NCBI GenBank assembly: GCA_944388645.1
Contig: CALXJO010000081.1
Location: 1-5,025 of the forward strand
Reading direction: 5' to 3'
DNA length: 5,025 bases
From: an uncultured Clostridia bacterium
GTDB taxonomy: Bacteria > Bacillota > Clostridia > TANB77 > CAG-508
The position numbers and the translations under genes were made by a program. The first letter of the stretch is position 1. Every line of letters starts with the position of its first letter. The notes beneath the pieces were generated by a model. The model saw only the letters and a list, made by a program, of their open reading frames with translations, was not told the DNA's origin and did not search any database. Shown piece after piece: positions 1-4,806 of this stretch.

Positions 1-18
1 ATTTTCTAACATTTTTAA

Positions 19-153
19 ACCCTGTTTTTGGGGACACCTTCCGAAAACAGGAAGGGAACTTTTTGCCTTAATTTTAGGCACTTTCCAAAATAGGGAAGTG
101 TTTTTTTTACTGTTTTTGACCCTGTTTTCGGAAGGTGTCCCCAAAAACAGGGT
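19..153. repeat. REPIN/MITE-like element with perfect 33-nt inverted ends (cluster 1)
   Basis: Positions 19-51 and 121-153 are exact reverse complements (33 nt) separated by 69 nt. Each arm contains one 27-nt core, at 23-49 on the + strand and at 123-149 on the minus strand. The core reads as left arm TGTTTTTGG, loop GGACACCTT and right arm CCGAAAACA, so one core can itself fold into a 9-bp stem (one G-T wobble) with a 9-nt loop. Two inverted hairpin cores around a short middle is the layout of a REPIN or a small MITE. The middle holds a further hairpin with a T tract (79-108). The element starts 6 nt after the stop codon of the substrate-binding protein gene, so its RNA would be the 3' end of the ABC operon transcript and could stabilise or terminate it. 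The same core recurs at 2843-2905 and 4668-4766. What I see is the repeat; the REPIN/MITE label is inference from structure. Confidence 0.85.
79..108 (+). terminator. Terminator-like hairpin plus T8 inside cluster 1
   Basis: CACTTTCC (79-86) pairs with GGGAAGTG (93-100) around the loop AAAATA, with one T-G wobble, giving an 8-bp stem followed by eight T (101-108). This is a canonical intrinsic terminator for + strand transcription, but no + strand gene lies upstream in the window. Read on the minus strand the hairpin is not followed by a T tract. It may therefore be a structural part of the repeat element, or it may block antisense transcription into the ABC operon. A related sequence in the opposite orientation is at 2931-2950. 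Confidence 0.5.
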
Positions 154-159
154 ATTTTT

Positions 160-1173
160 TTATTCATTTATTACTTTTTCAGCATATGAGTTGTTTACTA
201 TTTTATCATAAGGTGCTTTTTGGTCTAGTTCTCCTGCCTCTGTCATTATTAATTGTAGTTTATCAAATGATTCTTCTTTTAGTATTGGGTTTTCATTCCA
301 AGCGTCTATGTCTTTGTAACTTTGTACTGATTGTTCTAGTGATTCTACTGTTGTGTCTGGGAAAAAGTCTTGTATTACTTCTGCTATTTCTCTTGCTGAG
401 TGTTCTTTAACCCATTGTTGACCTCTATATACCGCTCTTGTAAATCCTTCTATTATATCACTGTTTTCTTCTATATAACTCTTTTTAGCACAATATGCTG
501 TATATGGAACTTCTCCAGATGCTTCTCCAACAGAGGCTACTACATAGCCTTTTCCTTGTTCTTCTGTCATTGAAGCTGTTGGCTCAAATAGTGTAACATA
601 TTCAGCATTTCCGCCTGCAAATGCTCCTGCCATTAAATCGAATTGTATACTATCATCTAATACTAGATCAGTTTCAGGATTTATTCCATTTTGTTTTAAT
701 ACATATTCAAATGTCATATATGGAACTCCACCTTTTCTACCAGGTATTACAGTTTTACCTTTTAAGTCATTCCATGAGAAATTATCAGTTGGATTTTTGC
801 TAACTAAAAAAGAGCCATCTCTTTTAGTTAATTGAGCAAATACTTCTACATAGTCTTCTCTTCCTTCATTATATACATATATACTTGCTTCTGGTCCACA
901 TAAACCTATATCACTCTGTCCAGCTAAAATTGCTGTCATAACTTTATCTGCTCCCTGACCAGTTGTCATTTCTATTTCTAATCCTTCTTCTTCAAAGAAT
1001 CCATTTGCTATTGCTACATATTGTGGTGCATAAAAAACTGACCTTGTTACTTCGTTTAATTGTATTGTTGTAAGTTCTGCTTGTTCTTCTGGCTTGTTAT
1101 TAACCAAAATAACGGTTATTACAATTGCAGCAATTATAACTATGCATACAATTGGTATAATAATTTTTTTCAT
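160..1173 (-). CDS. ABC transporter substrate-binding protein (NMT1/SsuA/TauA-like)
   Basis: A 337-residue extracytoplasmic solute-binding protein, the last gene of the ABC importer operon. Residues 4-24 form one strongly hydrophobic segment followed by a charged stretch (NNKPEEQ), which gives export and probably membrane anchoring. The only early cysteine (C10) lies inside the hydrophobic core without a lipobox, so a lipoprotein is unlikely. The mature part has the features of the NMT1/THI5-like and sulfonate/taurine binding family: FYAPQYVAIANGFFEEEGL (47-65), the G-Q-G-A-D-K segment with AILAGQSDIGLCGPE (81-95), and DLKGKTVIPGRKGGVPYMTFEYVL (136-159), the domain-crossing part of a periplasmic-binding-protein type II fold. 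Length is normal for the family. The ATG is preceded by GGAGG at 1184-1188 with a 10-nt spacer; this site abuts the permease stop codon, so translation is probably coupled. The substrate (sulfonate, taurine, pyrimidine precursor or other) cannot be assigned from sequence. Family assignment is firm. Confidence 0.93.
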   Translation of the reverse strand: MKKIIIPIVCIVIIAAIVITVILVNNKPEEQAELTTIQLNEVTRSVFYAPQYVAIANGFFEEEGLEIEMTTGQGADKVMTAILAGQSDIGLCGPEASIYVYNEGREDYVEVFAQLTKRDGSFLVSKNPTDNFSWNDLKGKTVIPGRKGGVPYMTFEYVLKQNGINPETDLVLDDSIQFDLMAGAFAGGNAEYVTLFEPTASMTEEQGKGYVVASVGEASGEVPYTAYCAKKSYIEENSDIIEGFTRAVYRGQQWVKEHSAREIAEVIQDFFPDTTVESLEQSVQSYKDIDAWNENPILKEESFDKLQLIMTEAGELDQKAPYDKIVNNSYAEKVINE

Positions 1174-1188
1174 TATTAATTTTCCTCC

Positions 1189-2016
1189 CTATTGTTTTGT
1201 TTTTACAATTATCTTTTCTAAAATAATTATGCTTTCGTACATCAAAGCTGCAACTATAGCAAGAATGATTACACTTGTCATTACTAAATCAAGTTTAAAT
1301 ACCTGACCACCATATACTATTAAATAACCAAGTCCTCCTTTAGAAACTAAAAATTCACCTGTTATTACACCTACTAGTGATAAACCTATATTTACTTTTA
1401 ATGTGTTGAATAAAGTTGAAATGTTCGCAGGAATTACTATTTTGGTTAGTATTTGAAGTTTATTTGCATTAAATGTTTCACACATTCTAATTTTTTCTTT
1501 GTCTGTATTCATCAGTCCATTTAGTATGTCTAATATTGTAACTATTAATGATATTGCAAGTGCCATTACAATAATTGCAGGCATTCCAGCTCCTACCCAT
1601 ATAATTATAACTGGACCTAGTGCAGTTTTAGGTAGTGCATTTAATATTACTAAAAATGGCTGTGCTACTTTAGAAATAAATGGTGATAGCCACAAGATTA
1701 TAGCTATTATTATTCCTAACCCTGTTCCTAGTAAAAATCCTACTAAGGTTTCTGTACATGTAATCCTTAGATGTTCTAACAAATCGTTTGATGATAAGTT
1801 TAAAAATGTTTCCCATATTCTAGAAGGCATACTTGTTATAAAGCTATCTATTTTTCCCATTCTTGCAAGTACTTCCCATATTACAATAAATGTTAAGGCT
1901 ATTGTTATTTGTGTTGTAAATACCTTTATTTTATTTATTTTGATTTTTTTAAGATATTTTTTTCTATCTTCTGATATTTGCTCATTTTCTATCTTTCTTT
2001 TCTTCTTCTTTATCAT
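1189..2016 (-). CDS. ABC transporter permease (SsuC/TauC/ThiX-like, BPD_transp_1)
   Basis: A 275-residue integral membrane subunit of the importer. The N-terminus (1-33) is highly basic and cytoplasmic (KKKKRK, KYLKKIKINKIK). Hydrophobic segments follow at about 34-52, 90-112, 117-128, 134-168, 207-222 and 244-268, matching the usual six-helix binding-protein-dependent permease of 250-280 residues. The cytoplasmic coupling loop (EAA loop) is visible at about 178-200 (MCETFNANKLQILTKIVIPA), where the ATPase docks. SMPSRIWETF (62-71) and NALPKTALGPVIIIWVG (126-142) are characteristic of the nitrate/sulfonate/taurine permease family. The ATG lies inside the 3' end of the ATPase gene (35-nt overlap). 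AAGGAG at 2027-2032, 10 nt before the start, is the more sensible ribosome site; a second GGAGG at 2020-2024 is only 3 nt away. The overlap argues for translational coupling and fixed stoichiometry. Substrate unknown. Confidence 0.94.
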   Translation of the reverse strand: MIKKKKRKIENEQISEDRKKYLKKIKINKIKVFTTQITIALTFIVIWEVLARMGKIDSFITSMPSRIWETFLNLSSNDLLEHLRITCTETLVGFLLGTGLGIIIAIILWLSPFISKVAQPFLVILNALPKTALGPVIIIWVGAGMPAIIVMALAISLIVTILDILNGLMNTDKEKIRMCETFNANKLQILTKIVIPANISTLFNTLKVNIGLSLVGVITGEFLVSKGGLGYLIVYGGQVFKLDLVMTSVIILAIVAALMYESIIILEKIIVKTKQ

Positions 2017-2770
2017 ATTCCTCCAGCTCCTTCCACATGATGTTAAAATACTTACTAAATTTAGGATTTTCTCTGCAGCTTAAGGGAGTTCTGTTTTCCA
2101 TTTCAAAGTCTATTGTATAAATGTTTTTTACTGTTGCTGGTCGGTTACTTAATACTATTACTCTATCAGACATAGAAATTGCTTCTGAAATGTCGTGTGT
2201 TACCATTATTGTTGTTATTCCTTCTTGCTTTAATATTTTATAAATATCTTCAGTTACCATTAGTCTTGTTTGATAATCAAGTGCAGAAAAAGCTTCATCT
2301 AGTAAAAGTATATTAGGACGAATGGCAAGTGTTCTGATAAGTGCAACCCTTTGTCTCATTCCTCCTGATAATTGCATTGGATACTTATCTTTAAATTCAT
2401 ATAAACCATATTTTTTTAGCAACTCTAACACATAGTTTTTATTTTCTTCTGTTAGAGTTTTCTTTATTTCAAGCCCTAGTAAAACATTTTTATATATAGT
2501 TCTCCATTCTAGTAGATTATCTTTTTGTAACATATATCCTAGTTTTCCATCTATGTATATTTCTCCTTCTGTTTTATTCTCCAATCCTGCAATTATAGAT
2601 AGAAGAGTTGATTTTCCACATCCACTTGGTCCTATTATGCTAACAAATTCACCTGTCTTTACATCAAAATTAATATTCTTTAATGCCTCTATTTCTCCAT
2701 TTTTTGCTTGATAAGTTTTGCAAACATTTTTTAATTCTAATACTTTTTTCTTTTCTTCTAAATTACTCAA
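1982..2770 (-). CDS. ABC transporter ATP-binding protein (SsuB/TauB/ThiZ-like)
   Basis: A 262-residue nucleotide-binding subunit that hydrolyses ATP on the cytoplasmic face to power uptake. All ATPase motifs are present and intact: Walker A GPSGCGKST (47-55), Q-loop with Q82 (MLQKDNLLEWRT), signature LSGGMRQ (134-140), Walker B ILLLDEA (154-160), D-loop SALD (162-165) and switch histidine H192 (MVTHDISEA). The sequence LLEWRTIYKNVLLGLE after the Q-loop and the tail after residue 205 (VLSNRPATVKNIY) are typical of the nitrate/sulfonate/taurine importer subgroup. The start is TTG, supported by GGAGGG at 2777-2782 and by no ATG nearby; the first strand of the domain begins at about residue 10, so little could be trimmed. 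It is the first gene of the operon and overlaps the permease by 35 nt. The C-terminus is a charged run (YDKEEEKKDRK) encoded in the overlap. Confidence 0.95.
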   Translation of the reverse strand: MSNLEEKKKVLELKNVCKTYQAKNGEIEALKNINFDVKTGEFVSIIGPSGCGKSTLLSIIAGLENKTEGEIYIDGKLGYMLQKDNLLEWRTIYKNVLLGLEIKKTLTEENKNYVLELLKKYGLYEFKDKYPMQLSGGMRQRVALIRTLAIRPNILLLDEAFSALDYQTRLMVTEDIYKILKQEGITTIMVTHDISEAISMSDRVIVLSNRPATVKNIYTIDFEMENRTPLSCRENPKFSKYFNIMWKELEEYDKEEEKKDRK

Positions 2771-2776
2771 ATTTAT

Positions 2777-2782
2777 CCCTCC
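2777..2782 (-). promoter_or_regulatory. Ribosome binding site that fixes the TTG start of the ATPase
   Basis: On the minus strand GGAGGG is followed by ATAAAT and then TTG. The core GGAGG (2778-2782) is 7 nt from the TTG, an optimal spacing. No ATG or GTG near the N-terminus has a comparable site, so TTG is preferred as the initiator. Confidence 0.75.
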
Positions 2783-2797
2783 AATGTTAATTATCTT

Positions 2798-2826
2798 ATT
2801 ATATTTTATGTTTTCCTTTCATAATT
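2798..2826 (-). promoter_or_regulatory. Candidate promoter of the ABC operon
   Basis: On the minus strand a perfect -10 hexamer TATAAT lies at 2803-2798. Transcription would start near 2791, giving a leader of about 20 nt that still contains the whole ribosome site. The -35 is poor: either AATTAT (2826-2821, 17-nt spacer) or TTATGA (2824-2819, 15-nt spacer). In such AT-rich DNA a chance TATAAT is possible. The putative -35 lies only a few bases from the edge of repeat cluster 2, so the repeat forms the immediate upstream DNA of this promoter. No riboswitch fold is recognisable in this short leader. Confidence 0.4.
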
Positions 2827-2829
2827 GTG

Positions 2830-2950
2830 CCTGTTTTTTGGGTGTTTTTGGGGACACTTTTCGAAAACATCTTTTGGGTGTTTTTGGGGACAGGTTTAGA
2901 AAGCAGGTTCAAAAATAACAAAAACTACCCTCCTATTTTGGGAAAGTGCC
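2830..2950 (+). repeat. Repeat cluster 2: two direct 27-nt hairpin cores plus part of the cluster 1 middle
   Basis: Two cores lie in direct orientation at 2843-2869 (TGTTTTTGG, GGACACTTT, TCGAAAACA) and 2879-2905 (same first 14 bases, then a diverged right half ending GAAAGCA). They are separated by the 9-nt spacer TCTTTTGGG (2870-2878), so the period is 36 bp. The first core is preceded by CCTGTTTTTTGGG (2830-2842), which looks like the start of another, truncated core. From 2879 to 2950 the sequence aligns, with scattered changes, to the reverse complement of 77-149 in cluster 1, ending in TATTTTGGGAAAGTGCC. The second inverted arm of cluster 1 is absent here, so this looks like a truncated and tandemly expanded copy. 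It sits just upstream of the ABC operon promoter. Confidence 0.8.
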
Positions 2951-2955
2951 ACACA

Positions 2956-3007
2956 AATCAATAAAAATACACACTAACTAATTTGTTAGTATGTATTTTT
3001 ATTGATT
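2956..3007. other. Long AT-rich hairpin between the Rpn gene and the ABC operon
   Basis: Positions 2956-2978 pair with 2985-3007 to form a 23-bp stem with a single mismatch (C2972/A2991) and a 6-nt loop TAATTT. The stem ends in AATCAATAAAAATACA and its complement. It starts 6 nt after the end of repeat cluster 2 and lies about 130 nt downstream of the Rpn stop codon. It could act as a bidirectional terminator or RNA 3'-end stabiliser separating the two transcription units, but neither strand has a clean T tract right after the stem. It could equally be a small palindromic mobile element remnant. Confidence 0.55.
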
Positions 3008-3134
3008 ATTGTAAACTTTGTTTTTTATGTTTGCTAATATTTGGTTTTATATTAAGTTTTAAAGTTGTTGTTTAGCTAGTTTGCAGGTATTGTAATAATT
3101 GCTTTAGATTATAAGCTTCCTATTTAGATTGTTT

Positions 3135-4322
3135 TTAAAGTGCTTCTATTTCTTCTAGCTTTAGTCCTGTAAATTTACTAATAAATTCATAGCTTAATTT
3201 ATCTTCTTTCATCGCCTTAGCTACTTCCTGTTTTCCTTTTTTCTCTCCTCGCTTTTCGCCTCTTCTTTCAGCTTTTTCAAATTCTTCATCTATTATTTTT
3301 GCTGCACGTAACACTGGTTCATCATCTCCTTTCAATTCTTCTATTAATCTTTGCAAATCTGCTCTTATAGCTATATATTTTTCATTTATAAACAAGTACT
3401 GCAATAATATTAATAATTGCTCTTTATATCGTGTGCTTTTTTTAATTTTTTCTTTGTCTATTATTATATCTAGATCTTTTTTTATATCATTTATATCTTC
3501 CTCTCTGTCTAAAAGCATGGCTTTTGTTATTATTAAATTATCATGTAATAATTCTTCTCTTGTATATTTGTTTGCATCTATTAATATGTAGTATTTATTA
3601 TTTTCTTCATAGCCTTCTACTTTATATTGTAAATCTTCTAATTCTGGTACATTCCATTTTCTTATGCCTGTATATAGTACTATTGGTATTACTCTTGGAT
3701 ATTTATAGTCTACTAATCTCATTTTTCTTTTCTCTAAACCACTATCCATTATTTCTATTCTGTATTTTTCCATCCTATAAGGCATTGACCTATCTGGCGA
3801 AGACTGATGTTCTATTAATACATACAGTTTTTTTTCTTCTACTTTATATACTATGTCCGATTCTATCTTTTCAAACATATTTGTTATGTATTCTTTATTA
3901 TATTGTTGCATATTGTTTGCTTTGAATTTATACACTAAATTTAATTCTTTATTTAAAAATTCTGCTGTTTCTTCTACATTACTAAATAAAGATTTAAATA
4001 ATTTGTCATGTTCACTATTTGTTACACTTTTACTTTGTAGCTTAGTTTCTTTTTCGCCTTTTTTATCATTTTCTTCTTCTGGTTTATTTTCATAAATATA
4101 TTTTTCTTCATCTTCTTTTATAAGGTAACAATCTTTTATTTCATATTCTATTGTATCTTCATATTCTACATAAGTATTATTTTCTTCTGTTTTTTCTTCT
4201 TCAACCCATTTTCTCAGTGTTAAGCTCATTACATCTGTACCATCTTTTCTTTTTAGTCCTGATGGTATACATATTAGCTTTTCGCCAAGCATTTCGTATT
4301 CTTCTAATTCTTGTTTGTTCAT
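3135..4322 (-). CDS. Rpn family recombination-promoting nuclease/putative transposase (PD-(D/E)XK)
   Basis: A 395-residue protein of the Rpn/YhgA-like group, PD-(D/E)XK nucleases originally annotated as transposases. The family core starts at EHDKLFKSLFSN (104-115), a typical Rpn N-terminal motif. Candidate catalytic residues are D156 in IESDIVYKV and the E-x-Q pair E171/Q173 in LYVLIEHQSS (166-175), with SMPYRMEKYRIEIM (179-192) after them. RVIPIVLYTG (210-219) is another hallmark. The C-terminus is charged (ERRGEKRGEKKGKQE, 352-366) and ends in a small helical motif, YEFISKFTGLKLEEIEAL (378-395), common to these proteins. Residues 1-100 are an extra N-terminal part: a short ordered-looking piece (12-40, KRKDGTDVMSLTLRKWVE) and an acidic, low-complexity linker (41-98). 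No ATG, GTG or TTG lies just before the Rpn core, and the ATG at 4322 has AAGGAG at 4330-4335 with a 7-nt spacer, so the extension is probably real. Family members cut DNA and promote recombination; some are linked to phage defence. It is a single gene flanked by repeat clusters 2 and 3. Confidence 0.88.
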   Translation of the reverse strand: MNKQELEEYEMLGEKLICIPSGLKRKDGTDVMSLTLRKWVEEEKTEENNTYVEYEDTIEYEIKDCYLIKEDEEKYIYENKPEEENDKKGEKETKLQSKSVTNSEHDKLFKSLFSNVEETAEFLNKELNLVYKFKANNMQQYNKEYITNMFEKIESDIVYKVEEKKLYVLIEHQSSPDRSMPYRMEKYRIEIMDSGLEKRKMRLVDYKYPRVIPIVLYTGIRKWNVPELEDLQYKVEGYEENNKYYILIDANKYTREELLHDNLIITKAMLLDREEDINDIKKDLDIIIDKEKIKKSTRYKEQLLILLQYLFINEKYIAIRADLQRLIEELKGDDEPVLRAAKIIDEEFEKAERRGEKRGEKKGKQEVAKAMKEDKLSYEFISKFTGLKLEEIEAL

Positions 4323-4667
4323 TCTTTTTCTCCTTCTATTATAATTTCTATTTACTCAGATTGCAACTTTTATTTTATAGTTAATTTTATAAGTTTTCTT
4401 CATTTTTCTTTCATTTTCTTCCGTTTTCTCGTTTTTTCTTTGTTTTTTAGTTTTTTATATATTTTTGTTTCTGTACCTCCTTTCTTAAGATATTTTTAAT
4501 TTGTTTTCTGGGATTTGTTTTTGTGTTAAATGTTTTTGATATTTTAGTAGTAAACTAATGATAAGTTTTCTAAGAATAAAATTTTATTAGAACTTGTAAT
4601 TATGATATAGCCAAATCAATGTAATTGCAAGCATTTTCGTACTTCTTATTTCTACATAAAAAGACAT
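4323..4667. other. Gene-free leader region upstream of the Rpn gene
   Basis: These 345 bases contain no reading frame I would call a gene. On the minus strand the part nearest the Rpn gene is very A/G-rich and would make a largely unstructured 5' leader. It includes the orphan Shine-Dalgarno-like motif at 4476-4484 and the Rpn ribosome site at 4330-4335. A short AT palindrome, AATAAAATTTTATT, lies at 4575-4588. A TATAAT (4343-4338) with a TTGCAA 17 nt upstream is present, but it would start the RNA inside the ribosome site, so it is doubtful. I find no other convincing promoter. Confidence 0.6.
4476..4484 (-). promoter_or_regulatory. Orphan Shine-Dalgarno-like motif (possible mRNA stabiliser)
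   Basis: On the minus strand GAAAGGAGG is complementary to the 3' end of 16S rRNA, yet no ATG, GTG or TTG follows within a usable distance. It lies about 155 nt upstream of the Rpn start codon. In Bacillus cry3A a GAAAGGAGG motif far upstream in the leader (STAB-SD) binds ribosomes and protects the mRNA 5' end. The motif identity is seen directly; the stabilising role here is inference. It could also be the remnant of a lost short gene. Confidence 0.35.
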
Positions 4668-4766
4668 TGCATTTGAGAGGTGTCCCCAAATACATCTTTT
4701 GGGTGTTTCGAAGAAGTGTCCCCAAATACATCTTTTGGGTGTTTCGAAGAAGTGTCCCCAAAAACA
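4668..4766 (-). repeat. Repeat cluster 3: three 27-nt cores at a 36-bp period
   Basis: Cores lie at 4740-4766, 4704-4730 and 4668-4694, all in minus orientation. The last is degenerate in the half that reads TGCATTTGAGAG on the + strand. They are separated by two identical 9-nt spacers TCTTTTGGG (+ strand, 4695-4703 and 4731-4739). Positions 4680-4715 and 4716-4751 are two exact copies of the same 36 bases. Read on the minus strand, the best core begins TGTTTTTGG, loop GGACACTTC, then TTCGAAACA, clearly the same element as in clusters 1 and 2. The spacing is too short and the spacers are identical, so this is not a CRISPR array. The cluster sits between the surface-protein terminator and the Rpn leader. 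Confidence 0.85.
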
Positions 4767-4768
4767 AC

Positions 4769-4801
4769 TTCGCCCAAAAAGGGGTGTCCCTTTTGGGCGA
4801 A
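4769..4801 (-). terminator. Rho-independent terminator-like hairpin of the surface-protein gene
   Basis: TTCGCCCAAAA (4769-4779) is the exact complement of TTTTGGGCGAA (4791-4801). Allowing one bulged base, the inner AAAAGGG/CCCTTTT extends the stem to leave a GTGT tetraloop. On the minus strand the stem begins 5 nt after the stop codon of the surface-protein gene and is followed by GTTGTTTTT, a moderate T tract. The stem also contains the TTTTGGG piece used as spacer in the adjoining repeat cluster, so terminator and repeat seem to share origin. Confidence 0.65.
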
Positions 4802-4806
4802 ATACA

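Noticed and set aside
11..159. ATTTTT on both sides of cluster 1 as a target-site duplication
   Set aside because: The left copy is separated from the repeat end by two bases and the right copy is part of a T run; in such AT-rich DNA this match carries no weight.
1499..2083. 194-codon + strand open frame opposite the permease gene
   Set aside because: It is the antisense of a gene with clear family motifs and shows no domain of its own.
2771..2830. TPP or other riboswitch upstream of the ABC operon, which would have named the substrate
   Set aside because: The DNA between the repeat cluster and the TTG start is too short and shows no conserved riboswitch core or terminator hairpin.
3524..3925. 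133-codon + strand open frame opposite the Rpn gene
   Set aside because: It is a Leu/Tyr/Ser-rich antisense shadow of the A-rich Rpn coding strand, with no recognisable domain.
4338..4366. TATAAT with TTGCAA at 17-nt spacing just upstream of the Rpn gene
   Set aside because: Transcription would begin inside the ribosome binding site of the gene, leaving no usable leader; probably chance in AT-rich DNA.
4356..4403. Minus-strand 15-codon reading frame (MKKTYKINYKIKVAI) in the Rpn leader
   Set aside because: No ribosome binding site precedes it, it is very short and its composition is just the local A-rich sequence.
4668..4766. Possible short CRISPR array (27-nt repeats at regular 36-bp spacing)
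   Set aside because: The 9-nt spacers are identical and far too short, and the same core occurs dispersed and inverted elsewhere; no cas gene is visible.
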